Assembly: GCA_947498765.1 (NCBI GenBank)
Contig: CANMLG010000005.1
Span: 1-64,000, forward strand
Reading direction: 5' to 3'
Source: an uncultured Aquimarina sp.
GTDB lineage: Bacteria; Bacteroidota; Bacteroidia; Flavobacteriales; Flavobacteriaceae
DNA length: 64,000 bases
This document shows positions 43,377-52,846 of this stretch, one piece after another (within the stretch, counting starts at the first letter, position 1; every line of letters starts with the position of its first letter). The notes below the pieces were generated by a model. It was given only the letters and a program-made list of their open reading frames with translations, ran no database searches and had not been told where the DNA came from. The translations under genes were made by a program, and so were the position numbers.

Positions 43377-46331
43377 CTACTTTTTAACTAATCGCTTAAA
43401 ATAGCTTTGTCCATTATAGTTCAAAACTGTTAAATACACACCAGTATTAATTTTGCTAAGGTTAACAGCTACCTTTTGGCTACCATTAAGACTTCCTTTA
43501 TCAATACTAGTTATTAATTTCCCACTTAAATCATAAACATTCATAGATGTTTTGTTGAAATCTAAAAGTTCAGATTTCATTGTAAAACTTCCGTTAGAAG
43601 TTGGATTTGGAAAGTACTCGATCAAATCAGTTTCTCCTTTTATACCATCAAAAGAGTCATTAACTCCAAGTGTAATATTACCTCTATAAATCCCTTTTGC
43701 CCATGCACTTCCTTTTAATGCTAGCCAAAATTCATTCACATTATCTGGATCTGGCTTTAAATCTGTTATTAAATCTGGCTGCCCCAGATTATTTGTTATT
43801 TTTTCCCAAGTACTTCCTCCATCTAAGGATAAATATGCGCCTGGATTAAAAATAACAGTTCCTCTTAATTTATTATTTTGCAGAGGTACATTAATCGTTA
43901 TAATATTAGGATTTATTGGTGATGTTTCTGTTTGCCATACATATGGCATATCAAACATTTTATTCCATGTTATTCCACTATCCGAACTTTTCCACACCCC
44001 ACCTTCATTGGCATTTCTAGTTTCAAAATCACCACATGAAATAAATATATCATTTAAATTATTGCTGTTTTTATGCGTATCCACAAATACATTATTCACA
44101 GATTTTATAACTGTTGGTATGCTTACTTTTGTCCAGAATTGCCCACTATTATCAGAAAAATAAAGTCCTCCTGGAGTTCCGCTACTACTTCTATTTAAAG
44201 CTGCATACATTTGCCAAGGTTTGGAAGGGTTAAAAGTTATACGCCTTACACTTGGTTTACTTGGTAGGCCATCATTTGAAGCCACCCATGTAGTACCACC
44301 ATCAAAACTACGCCTAACTCCTAAATCTACATCGCGAGTAACTTTTCTAAAATCAGCATTTACCTCTGCCACTGGATTTTCCATAACACAAAAGTACATA
44401 CGATCGGCATCATCTGGACGTATTAGCAAATTATATTGAAATATATGTTGCAAAGATTCATTTGTACCTGAATAATCCCCTTCAAATGGGAAGGCTACAT
44501 TTGCCCAAGTTACTCCTCCGTTAGTAGATTTTCTTAATTGACCACGATGTTTTTGTCTAAATTGCAACGTAAATATCGTATTCGGATCATTAGGATGTAC
44601 AGCAACTGAAGCTATTGAATGAGCCCCTCCTGGATTATTCTGCCCTTCAATTTGTTCCACAGCAACAGTTAGTTCATCCGCTGGGGCATAATCATCATGC
44701 GGTACTGTTTGCCATAATCCATGCTCGCCAGAGCATAATAATTTTCGGCCTGGAACTCCTGTTTTAGTTAAAATAAACCTACCCGGTAAATTACTATCTC
44801 CTCGACCAATCCATTTTTTACTTCCTACAGAAGTTTCAATATCATCTACTTGATTCCACGTTTTTCCACTATCGTTGGTACGAAAAGTTTGTTGATCAAT
44901 ACTAATAAAAACCTCTCCATTTTTATTAATTTCTAAAAATCTACAGCCTGAAAATTCCTCTCTATTCTGCATCTCTTTTTCAAGATGAGCAAACTTTGTA
45001 TTTACATTATTAGGACTATTTCGATTTGTCCAATAATCATCATCCCTAGCACTGTTCCAATATTTTCCTGTTCTAACACATGGAAACCAATTACTACCTC
45101 CATCTTCAGTTTTCCATACATCACCAGGTCCAAAACTGAAGTCATGCTTTGAATTAAATGCTATATATAATTCATTTGGATTATTAGGATTAACCACTAA
45201 TCGATTGTATACCGATAATATATTTGAGTCAGGTAGTTGACTATATCTGGTTTTTGCTTGTCCTTTATCCATCCCTAACCAGTAGCCAATAGCTCTATAA
45301 TATTTATCTACCGAAGTAAAATTATCTACTCCATTAGGATTATCCGACCCTCCATTATTTGCCGATGTAAAACGTACTCCCAAATTACCAGTTATAGCGG
45401 TCCAAGTAGTTCCAAAATCAGTACTTTTATATACTCCTCCAGTAGCTTCAATTGTATTTCCATTAGGTTCGTAATGTGTTTGTTCAACTAAAAACAAGGT
45501 AGTTTTAGGGTTTACAGGGTCTGTATTATCCACAAAGTAATCCATATCCCTTGGCAAATTATGCGGCAATCCTGTTCCCGAAGCTGCATTCCAAGTAAGT
45601 CCTTTATCATTACTTTTATAAAGTCCAAAATTTGTTGCTGCAATTATATTATTTGAATTTGCTGGATTTACTATTATAACTCCAATAGACAAATCATCTT
45701 TATGGGCACTGTCAACAACTATTGGTGTCCAAGTTGAGCCTTTATCTACACTTCTATAAATATGCCCATAGGATATAAAACGATCTATATTTCCTTGTGG
45801 TACTGCTTTAGTCCTGTGATAGCCTTTTACGTTCCAAAAGTCTCCTGCTCCAATGTACCAATTATTATCATTAGAAGGGTCAACTACTAATTCTGAATGC
45901 CTCCCCTCAATAAGTTCTTCAATTTTATTCCAACTACGCCCTTTATCTGTTGATTTATATAAAAACCCACGAACATTAACAGCATAGCCTAAATTGGGAT
46001 CTTGATGCGAAAATGTGATTGCTTGAACACGACGCATTCCCCTTCCATTTCCATCAATTTCTTTAATAGTTTGCCAAGTTTCACCATTATCAAAACTTCC
46101 GTAAGAGTTTGACAAATCAGGTGACATATAATAACAATTTGAATCTGTAGGGTGTACCCAAAATTCTTCACAATAACCCGAATTCCCTGGACCAAATTGC
46201 CTCCATTCAAAATTTGAAGAAGAAAGTTGTTTACTTGTTTTTAAATTATCAAAATAAGTTTGATCCAATGTTTGTCCAAAAGCTACACTTGTTAAAAGGC
46301 CTAATGAAGCAATGCGTAAAATTAATTTCAT
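43377..46331 (-). CDS. Large T9SS-secreted Asp-box repeat protein
   Basis: This 984-aa exported protein has a signal peptide (about 1-19, SVAFGQ). At least eleven Asp-box/BNR-type repeats of the form S-x-D-x-G-x-T-W are visible (for example YKSTDKGRSW, YRSVDKGSTW, YKSNDKGLTW, WKTEDGGSNW, RKSTNGGVTW, RRSFDGGTTW, WKSSDSGITW, YLSLDGGSTW), predicting two beta-propellers as in sortilin/VPS10-type or xyloglucanase proteins. The last about 80 residues (YFPNPTSNGSFTM..LSKINTGVYLTVLNYNG) are a type A T9SS sorting domain. No catalytic acid was assigned, so glycosidase activity is not claimed. Confidence 0.9.
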   Translation of the reverse strand: MKLILRIASLGLLTSVAFGQTLDQTYFDNLKTSKQLSSSNFEWRQFGPGNSGYCEEFWVHPTDSNCYYMSPDLSNSYGSFDNGETWQTIKEIDGNGRGMRRVQAITFSHQDPNLGYAVNVRGFLYKSTDKGRSWNKIEELIEGRHSELVVDPSNDNNWYIGAGDFWNVKGYHRTKAVPQGNIDRFISYGHIYRSVDKGSTWTPIVVDSAHKDDLSIGVIIVNPANSNNIIAATNFGLYKSNDKGLTWNAASGTGLPHNLPRDMDYFVDNTDPVNPKTTLFLVEQTHYEPNGNTIEATGGVYKSTDFGTTWTAITGNLGVRFTSANNGGSDNPNGVDNFTSVDKYYRAIGYWLGMDKGQAKTRYSQLPDSNILSVYNRLVVNPNNPNELYIAFNSKHDFSFGPGDVWKTEDGGSNWFPCVRTGKYWNSARDDDYWTNRNSPNNVNTKFAHLEKEMQNREEFSGCRFLEINKNGEVFISIDQQTFRTNDSGKTWNQVDDIETSVGSKKWIGRGDSNLPGRFILTKTGVPGRKLLCSGEHGLWQTVPHDDYAPADELTVAVEQIEGQNNPGGAHSIASVAVHPNDPNTIFTLQFRQKHRGQLRKSTNGGVTWANVAFPFEGDYSGTNESLQHIFQYNLLIRPDDADRMYFCVMENPVAEVNADFRKVTRDVDLGVRRSFDGGTTWVASNDGLPSKPSVRRITFNPSKPWQMYAALNRSSSGTPGGLYFSDNSGQFWTKVSIPTVIKSVNNVFVDTHKNSNNLNDIFISCGDFETRNANEGGVWKSSDSGITWNKMFDMPYVWQTETSPINPNIITINVPLQNNKLRGTVIFNPGAYLSLDGGSTWEKITNNLGQPDLITDLKPDPDNVNEFWLALKGSAWAKGIYRGNITLGVNDSFDGIKGETDLIEYFPNPTSNGSFTMKSELLDFNKTSMNVYDLSGKLITSIDKGSLNGSQKVAVNLSKINTGVYLTVLNYNGQSYFKRLVKK

Positions 46332-46546
46332 TTATACAGAGTTTAGTATTAGGATAAACCCGCATAATGATCAATTATTATTTTACATGTTGGCTAATTA
46401 TAATACAGAAGTTTCAAAATCATACAATAAATGTATTATTTATCATTTGTTGCATTATTCCATATGAGCTACGGATGCATTTAAAATTGATTCTCTCACA
46501 CATTATTGACATTATTATAATAAACTCACCAAAAATTACTCTTTAA

Positions 46547-46766
46547 CCCGGATTATGCACTAGAACTTTGCAATGTGGTATTAAAGCTCAATAGGGCAGA
46601 AATGTCAAGCCAAAGGTTTGGCTTGTTATGAAAGAGCCAGCTGTTGCGGTGAAGTACTTTCTCAATTTCAGCATAGCACCGTTATGGTTAAATTGAAAAG
46701 TGCAACCAAGTGTTTGTTTTTGAAGTGATTTCATAACGTAATAAATTTTCTAAGGTATAATTTGGG
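46547..46766 (-). mobile_element. MITE-like element, copy 2 (longer form)
   Basis: 220-bp non-coding element, inverted relative to copy 1 at 26336-26502. Terminal repeats read CCCGGATTATGCACTAGAA at 46547 and, inward from the other end, CCCAAATTATACCTTAGAA. Both sides are flanked by TTTAA (46542-46546 and 46767-46771), the complement of the TTAAA at copy 1. A nested hairpin (outer stem 46625-46633 with 46729-46737) is intact here but lost in copy 1. A second hairpin AAGCCAAA/TTTGGCTT lies near 46608-46625. No ORF is present. Confidence 0.85.
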
Positions 46767-46849
46767 TTTAATTCACCTTGTTAATCATGCCCATTCACAA
46801 AACCAAATACTTAGACTAACTCATTTTTTTATTGTTAAAAAAACAAATA

Positions 46850-46880
46850 AAAAAGGCGAGATTTAAAATCTCACCTTTTT
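46850..46880 (-). terminator. Terminator of PilJ-like gene 1
   Basis: Stem AAAAAGG-C-GAGATT / AATCTC-A-CCTTTTT with one mismatch, U-tract on the minus-strand 3' side; 20 bp after the gene. Confidence 0.88.
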
Positions 46881-46900
46881 GCCAATTAACAACAAAAAAA

Positions 46901-47728
46901 TTACAATAAGCTATACTGACTTGTAATTTTATTAAATATTTTCAGCATACTATTAGTCATTGAAATCATTTTTTCCATTGGTATTTTATTTTCCGTAAAT
47001 GCTTTTTTATTGATTTCTATAGTATCAATAACCCCCATAACTAATGCTAGACTCTGATCTATTTCAGAATCATTCAATTCATTAACCACTAAATCATTTA
47101 CCGCTGAATTTATTGAATTATATATGGTTACATAACGATTACACGCAATTTTAGATTTTTCACCTTTTTTAAAATACTTACAAGCTGCATAGTACAAACA
47201 CATTTTTTGAGATAGCATACGTTGTTTACCTGCCTTATTAATGGTTTCTACTTTTAATTGCGACGCTTTATTTTCATAATTTAATTGTTTATTAAATTTA
47301 GAATCTTCTTCAATAGCCAATACAAGTGCATGACACTTGCTCAATAAAGCTTCAGATTTACTTAATAATTTTTCAACATCAATTTGACTTTTACTTACTA
47401 AATCTTTGTATTGAACCCAATCAGCATTTTGCTGCCTAATCAATGCTTTTACTTTTGAGCTTTGCTCACGCGAATTAGTTTGCAAAATTTTCACATTTCG
47501 TTCAAACAATTTCATACTTGACGTAAACTCATTAGCTACTTCACTCGTGGTAGCATTCATTGTTTTAAGTAATCTTGCTTTAGCAATCTTTTGGGATAGC
47601 ATACGCTGTTTACCAGATAGATTTATTGCTTTCTCATAGCTAATATTTCCAAAAGTAGCTTGTTGCGCATTAGTAAAACAAAAGGTAAAGCAAAATAACA
47701 CACCTATAATAGTCTTCATGTATTTCAT
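46901..47728 (-). CDS. Secreted duplicated PilJ-type sensor-domain protein 1
   Basis: This 275-aa protein has a signal peptide (about 1-22, TNAQQ) and two copies of the PilJ/NarX-type N-terminal signature GKQRMLSQ (residues 39-46 and 167-174), each beginning a four-helix-like unit. In chemotaxis transducers and nitrate sensors this module sits outside the membrane in front of signalling domains. Here there is no transmembrane helix or signalling domain after it, so it is a stand-alone periplasmic or secreted protein. An M4 start is also possible. Function unknown. Confidence 0.85.
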   Translation of the reverse strand: MKYMKTIIGVLFCFTFCFTNAQQATFGNISYEKAINLSGKQRMLSQKIAKARLLKTMNATTSEVANEFTSSMKLFERNVKILQTNSREQSSKVKALIRQQNADWVQYKDLVSKSQIDVEKLLSKSEALLSKCHALVLAIEEDSKFNKQLNYENKASQLKVETINKAGKQRMLSQKMCLYYAACKYFKKGEKSKIACNRYVTIYNSINSAVNDLVVNELNDSEIDQSLALVMGVIDTIEINKKAFTENKIPMEKMISMTNSMLKIFNKITSQYSLL

Positions 47729-47892
47729 TTCTAAATTTATATTGATTTATCTTATTTTTAAAAGTAAGAAATAAAAAACGCAAACACCCTACAAAAACCT
47801 ACAAAAAGCTGATAATTAGCATTTTAACAACAAAAACTATATTTTTTTACCAAATTATCAAGATATTAGAGCTTATTAAATAGATTAAAAAC

Positions 47893-47924
47893 AAAAAAAC
47901 CCGATATAATACATCGGATTTTTT
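47893..47924 (-). terminator. Terminator of PilJ-like gene 2
   Basis: Short CCGAT / ATCGG stem extended by A-tract and T-tract; U-rich on the minus-strand 3' side. It separates the two PilJ-like genes. Confidence 0.8.
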
Positions 47925-47947
47925 AAAATTGGGGGAAAAAAGGTAGA

Positions 47948-48772
47948 CTATAATAAACTATACTGCTCAGTCACTTCGCTTAATAACAATTCTAAATTCT
48001 CTGTAGTTGTAATAACTTTTTCTAGAGGCACTTTAGCTCCAATAAAATTTTTGCGTTTTTTATATAAGTTATCTATTAATTCTTTTATTTCTTCAATAGT
48101 GTTATACACTTCGGATGTATTTAACTCACTTCCTTCTAAACCAGATGTTGCTCCAATAAGTTCGTCATATAGGCCTAGATAAGTAGTAGCTATTTCACCT
48201 CCTTCATCTTTTTTCCCAATCACTTTACTCGCTGCATAATACAGACACATTTTTTGTAATTGCATTTTTTGGTTTTCTATTTGACTATTTGCTTTTGCTT
48301 TAATTTTATCTTTCTTTCTAACATAAGTCAGTTGTTTCTTATTTATGGCTTCAGACTTAATTACTCCAAGGGTTTTTTGACTTATCTCTAGTAATGATTC
48401 CGATTTTTTTAGCAGCAAGTTGATATCAACAGTAGGCATTTCTAAGAATTTTTTATAGCGAGACCATGATAAGCTTTGCTCTCCTAAAACTGTTTTAACT
48501 TTCAAATTAAGTGCCTTAGCATTGAATTGTAATCTTCTGAAATTTTTATCAAATAATTTCACCGTTCTTTCTAGCTCTTTTTTATAAACTTCTTCTGGCA
48601 TTTCTGCTATTTGTAACATTTTAGCTTTGGCAATTTGTTGAGTCAGCACTAATTGCTTTTCAGAAAGTACTATAGCTTCCTTATAACTCATATTACCAAA
48701 ATCATTATTTTGAGAAAATGCATTAATACTAAATAAGAGACTAACGAACAATACGTTTAAAATAGTTTTCAT
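47948..48772 (-). CDS. Secreted duplicated PilJ-type protein 2, degenerate motif
   Basis: This 274-aa paralogue of the preceding product has a signal peptide (about 1-20, NAFSQ) and the same two-unit layout, but the GKQRMLSQ signature has become SEKQLVLTQ (about 37-45) in the first half and IENQKMQLQ (about 165-173) in the second. MCLYYAASK and the C-terminal ITTTENLELLLSEVTEQYSLL match copy 1 (TSQYSLL end). A complete promoter (48809-48840) lies upstream, so each copy seems to be transcribed on its own. Confidence 0.85.
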   Translation of the reverse strand: MKTILNVLFVSLLFSINAFSQNNDFGNMSYKEAIVLSEKQLVLTQQIAKAKMLQIAEMPEEVYKKELERTVKLFDKNFRRLQFNAKALNLKVKTVLGEQSLSWSRYKKFLEMPTVDINLLLKKSESLLEISQKTLGVIKSEAINKKQLTYVRKKDKIKAKANSQIENQKMQLQKMCLYYAASKVIGKKDEGGEIATTYLGLYDELIGATSGLEGSELNTSEVYNTIEEIKELIDNLYKKRKNFIGAKVPLEKVITTTENLELLLSEVTEQYSLL

Positions 48773-48808
48773 TTTAGTTTAGATTTGGGTCGTTTAAATT
48801 AGATATTT

Positions 48809-48840
48809 CAAAAGTAAGAAAACAAATAGGTTAAAACCAA
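48809..48840 (-). promoter_or_regulatory. Promoter of PilJ-like gene 2
   Basis: Minus strand: -33 TTG (48840-48838), 21-bp spacer, -7 box TACTTTTG (48816-48809). The same TTACTTTT sequence, with A in place of the last G, lies upstream of PilJ-like gene 1. Confidence 0.72.
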
Positions 48841-49233
48841 ATAAAAACGTCATTAGTCTTAATTTTCTTACACTTAATCGATAAAAAACAGCTTTTTTTA
48901 ACTTAATTTTTAGATTTTAACAACAAAAACCTACATTTAAATTTCACATCAAAAAAACCAAAATACCTGATTAACAATACTTTAAGTTAATCAAAAACTA
49001 CAAAAATAAGGCTACTGACCTTTTAAATACACAAAAAATCGTTTAAAAGACATTTGCTGGCGTTTTTTACCTAATTTTGTTTAACTATTTCCCTGATAAT
49101 ATACACAATTTATAGATTCGTTAATCGAATTTTAAAAACACTTAATCCTCTAAAAACATAAATTTCTTACAATAAAAACAAAACGCCCTACAACCTATAT
49201 TGTAATAGAAAATAAAACTTCCCTTCTACTTCC

Positions 49234-49267
49234 AAAAAAAGGCTACCTATATGAGGTAACCTTTTTT
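49234..49267 (-). terminator. Terminator of the pta-ackA operon
   Basis: Stem AAAAAAGG-C-TACCT / AGGTA-A-CCTTTTTT with one mismatch; U-tract on the minus-strand 3' side, 41 bp after ackA. Confidence 0.88.
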
Positions 49268-49308
49268 ATCAATTTAAAGGATTAAACTAGTATTATCTTT
49301 TTAGGTAT

Positions 49309-50496
49309 TTAATTAAGTAATTCAAAAGCTTGTTTTGCAATTTCAGCTTCTTCATTTGTTGGTATAACTAAAATTTTAACTTTAGAATCATCTGCTTGTA
49401 TCTCTCTAATTTCATCGGAACGAATCTCATTTTTGGACACATCTAACTTAATACCCAAAAAATCCATAGCTTCACAGGCGGAACTTCTTGTTTCTGATGA
49501 GTTTTCTCCTATTCCTGCTGTAAAAACTATAGCATCTAATCCATTTAAAGCACTTGCATAAGCACCAATAAACTTTTTTATACGGTAAGCATTCATCAAT
49601 AATGCTTCTTGACACGATACATCTCCATTATTTGCTGCTGCCTGAATATCTCTATTATCACTATAACCTGTTAAACCAAACATACCACTCTTTTTATTTA
49701 GCAAATCATTAGCCTCTTCTATTGAATACCCTAAACTCTTCATTAAATAAAAAACTACCGATGGATCAATATCTCCACACCTTGTTCCCATAATTAATCC
49801 ATTCATTGGAGCAAAACCTAGTGAATGATCAATACTTTTGCCTTCTTTTACCGCTGTGATACTACAACCATTACCTAAGTGAATACTAATTATTTTTTTT
49901 GATTTTTCTTCTCCTAAATATTCTCGGGCTTGTTCAGTCACATACTTGTGACTAGTTCCATGAAAGCCATATAAACGAATTTTATGTGCCTCCAAAAACT
50001 CATTAGGAATAGCATATTTGTACGCCTCTACTGGTATTGTTTGATGAAAAGCAGTATCAAAAACAACTACTTGTTTAGCTTCTTTAAAAATTTCTTCGGC
50101 CACCTGTATACCCTCTAAATTAGCAGGATTATGCAAAGGAGCTAAATCAAATAATTCTTTAATTTCTTGTTTTACTTGATCATTTACCTCAACCGTCTTA
50201 GAAAATTTACTTCCCCCATGAACCACCCTGTGTCCTACTGCTTTAATATCACTTGTACTTGTAATCACTCCAATATCTGAATCTAACAGATAGTTTGCTA
50301 CTAATTCCAGACCTACTTTATGATCTGGTATTGCGGTTATCTTTTCGTGTTTATTCCCTTCAACTTTATAAACTATTTTAGCATTATCTAAACCAATGCG
50401 TTCTACTAAACCTGAACAGACTACACTACCCAATGGCATTTGAATTACTTGAAATTTTATTGACGAACTCCCTGAGTTTATAACAAGTATTTGCAT
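49309..50496 (-). CDS. ackA: Acetate kinase
   Basis: AckA interconverts acetyl phosphate and acetate with ADP/ATP. The 395-aa protein has ILVINSGSSSIKF (N-terminal ASKHA motif), AVGHRVVHGG, VFDTAFHQTIP, RLYGFHGTSHKYV, SIHLGNGCSI, GLIMGTRCGDIDPSV and VFTAGIGENSSETR, covering the catalytic Arg and His residues. Second gene of the pta-ackA operon, 70 bp after pta. Confidence 0.98.
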   Translation of the reverse strand: MQILVINSGSSSIKFQVIQMPLGSVVCSGLVERIGLDNAKIVYKVEGNKHEKITAIPDHKVGLELVANYLLDSDIGVITSTSDIKAVGHRVVHGGSKFSKTVEVNDQVKQEIKELFDLAPLHNPANLEGIQVAEEIFKEAKQVVVFDTAFHQTIPVEAYKYAIPNEFLEAHKIRLYGFHGTSHKYVTEQAREYLGEEKSKKIISIHLGNGCSITAVKEGKSIDHSLGFAPMNGLIMGTRCGDIDPSVVFYLMKSLGYSIEEANDLLNKKSGMFGLTGYSDNRDIQAAANNGDVSCQEALLMNAYRIKKFIGAYASALNGLDAIVFTAGIGENSSETRSSACEAMDFLGIKLDVSKNEIRSDEIREIQADDSKVKILVIPTNEEAEIAKQAFELLN

Positions 50497-50566
50497 ATTT
50501 TTTTACTTTAAAATGAATGATATTTAATGAAGTTTCTTTTTTTCTAAAACTCAACTTATCCTAAAC

Positions 50567-52660
50567 TTAGAAATCTTGAGCTTGTATAGCGGTAATAATT
50601 ACAGTATTATACACATCTGCCACCGTACAACCTCGGCTTAAATCGTTAACAGGTTTATTTAAGCCTTGCAGCATTGGACCTATAGCCAAAGCTCCAGTTT
50701 CTCTCTGTACCGCTTTGTAGGTATTATTCCCGGTATTTAAATCTGGAAAAATAAGGACACTTGCTTGCCCAGCTACTTCTGAATTTGGTAATTTACTTTT
50801 CCCTACGGCATAATCTACCGCAGCATCATATTGTATAGGCCCTTCTATTTTTAAATCTGTCCTTTTTTCTTTTACTATTTTTGTAGCTTCTCGTACTTTA
50901 TCTACATCCACTCCCTTTCCTGAATCTCCAGAAGAATAAGACAACATAGCCACCTTGGGTTCAATTCCAAAATTAGCAGCTGTATCGGCAGAAGCAATAG
51001 CAATTTCAGCTAACTGTTCAGCATTTGGATTTGGATTTATAGCACAATCACCAAAAACTGAAACTCGATCCTGTAGGCACATAAAAAACACTGATGATAC
51101 TACCGAAGCTGAAGGCTTAGTTTTTATAAATTGTAGTGCAGGCCTAATAGTATGTTGCGTTGTATTTACTGCTCCAGAAACCATTCCATCGGCATGCCCT
51201 TTATAAATCATCATAGTACCAAAGTACGATACATCCACCATAAAATCACGAGCCATATCTAGGTTCACATTTTTATGTTTTCGTAATTCATATAAAGTTT
51301 CGGCATAATCATTAAAATACGCTGATTTTATGGGATCAATAATAGTAATTCTATTTAAATCAAAGGGTACTCCAAGTTTGGTTGCTTTACTCTTTATTTT
51401 TTGCTCATCACCTAATAAAATTACATCAACTACTCCTGATGCTATAAGCCTAGATGTAGCTCTAATAATTCTTTCATCATAACCTTCTGGCAATACGATA
51501 CGCTTTTTTTGTGTTTGCGCTCGTTTAAGTAAATTATATTGAAACATTCGAGGGGTGATTACTGTACTTTCAAAAGTAATTAATTTATCGGCTAAACTAT
51601 CCACAGTCACATATTTCTCAAATGTGGCAATCGAAGTAATAATTTTTTGTGTATTGTCTGCATATATTCCCGATTTAATGTTTCCTACTTTATTGGTAAC
51701 TTCAAATGTCCCTTCTTTTACAGAAACTATTGGTAACGATATCTTTAAACCTTCAATCAGTTTTAAAATACTTTTTTCAGGAATAATTCCTCCTGTTAGA
51801 ATAATCCCCGAAATTTTAGGGTAATTACTGGATACACTTGCCTGTAAAGCTCCTAAAATAATATCGGCACGGTCTCCTGGAGTAACCACTAAACTGTTTT
51901 CTTTAAAATGAGTTAAATAATTAGGAAGTTGCATAGCACCAACTCCAAAACTACCCGCTTGATTATTTAAAAAATCCTCACCAAATAACACTTCACCATT
52001 TAAGTAATCAACAATTTCTTTTAAGGTTGGATCAACTAAGGATTTTATATTAGGAATAACTATTTGATCAATTTTGGGCGGCATTAATTTAGCTAACTTA
52101 TCAACTATATCATCCTTTAAATTTTCTGAAACTTTATTGGCTATTACTGCTAACACTTCAACATCTTTAACTTTAAAAGTGTCAAAAGCTAATTTTAAAT
52201 TACCAACTGTTTCCGAAACTTTTTTTTCCGCTCCACTGGCAACAATAACTGCTGGTATACCTAAATTTTTACAAATAAGCACATTAATATCAAACTCAAT
52301 AATGCTTCCTGTGTCGGTAAAATCAGTTCCTTCTACAATCACTAAATCAAAACGTTCTTGTAACTGACGGTATTTATGTATAATAGTATCAAACACTTCT
52401 CCATCTTTACCTTCGTTATATTTTTCCAATACTTCCGAACGTGTAAAACCATAAGTTTCTTCAATAGCTATATCTAATTCAAAATGCGAAACTACAGTTT
52501 GAATATGATTATCCACTTGCTCTCCGACTGTATTATCTATTATTGGCCTAAAATAACCTACCTTCGGAGTTCTTCCTAAAAAAGTACGCATTAAACCTAA
52601 AGTTACAATCGATTTTCCGCTATGTCGCTCACTTGTAGCAATGTAAAGTCCTTTACCCAT
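50567..52660 (-). CDS. pta: Phosphate acetyltransferase, long form
   Basis: Pta interconverts acetyl-CoA and acetyl phosphate; with AckA it makes ATP from acetyl-CoA or activates acetate. The 697-aa protein is the long, three-domain form: an N-terminal P-loop-like/BioD-like domain (about 1-215, YIATSERHSGKSIVTLGL), a DRTGG regulatory domain (about 220-330) and the C-terminal catalytic PTA_PTB domain (about 365-690, KRIVLPEGYDERIIRA, GMVSGAVNTTQHTIRPAL, MLSYSSGDSG, NTGNNTYKAVQR). A -7 box TATATTTG (minus, 52684-52677) is 17 bp upstream. Confidence 0.97.
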   Translation of the reverse strand: MGKGLYIATSERHSGKSIVTLGLMRTFLGRTPKVGYFRPIIDNTVGEQVDNHIQTVVSHFELDIAIEETYGFTRSEVLEKYNEGKDGEVFDTIIHKYRQLQERFDLVIVEGTDFTDTGSIIEFDINVLICKNLGIPAVIVASGAEKKVSETVGNLKLAFDTFKVKDVEVLAVIANKVSENLKDDIVDKLAKLMPPKIDQIVIPNIKSLVDPTLKEIVDYLNGEVLFGEDFLNNQAGSFGVGAMQLPNYLTHFKENSLVVTPGDRADIILGALQASVSSNYPKISGIILTGGIIPEKSILKLIEGLKISLPIVSVKEGTFEVTNKVGNIKSGIYADNTQKIITSIATFEKYVTVDSLADKLITFESTVITPRMFQYNLLKRAQTQKKRIVLPEGYDERIIRATSRLIASGVVDVILLGDEQKIKSKATKLGVPFDLNRITIIDPIKSAYFNDYAETLYELRKHKNVNLDMARDFMVDVSYFGTMMIYKGHADGMVSGAVNTTQHTIRPALQFIKTKPSASVVSSVFFMCLQDRVSVFGDCAINPNPNAEQLAEIAIASADTAANFGIEPKVAMLSYSSGDSGKGVDVDKVREATKIVKEKRTDLKIEGPIQYDAAVDYAVGKSKLPNSEVAGQASVLIFPDLNTGNNTYKAVQRETGALAIGPMLQGLNKPVNDLSRGCTVADVYNTVIITAIQAQDF

Positions 52661-52846
52661 TTTTTTTAATTATATTCAAATATACATATTATGCTTGCAG
52701 AGCTTTAAAAACTTTTACTTAAAATATATTATTTTTTCAATGCTTTAAATTAAAAAAAAGTAATCATTTTATGCAGAAACTACTAAATTCACAATACTAT
52801 ATTCGTTGCGTGTTTGTTATATTTGCGCTCTATAATTATTGTATTC

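Larger units (their letters stand above)
46332..46900. other. Intergenic region with MITE copy 2
   Basis: 569 bp between the Asp-box gene start and the end of the PilJ-like gene. It holds MITE copy 2 (46547-46766), flanked by TTTAA, and the terminator at 46850-46880. The 215 bp next to the Asp-box gene are AT-rich, without a recognised promoter pair. Confidence 0.8.
48773..49308. other. Intergenic region ackA to PilJ-like gene 2
   Basis: 536 bp without a gene. It holds the promoter of the PilJ-like gene 2 (48809-48840) and the ackA terminator (49234-49267). The remaining about 390 bp is very AT-rich; no tRNA, small ORF with a signal, or repeat was seen. Confidence 0.8.
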
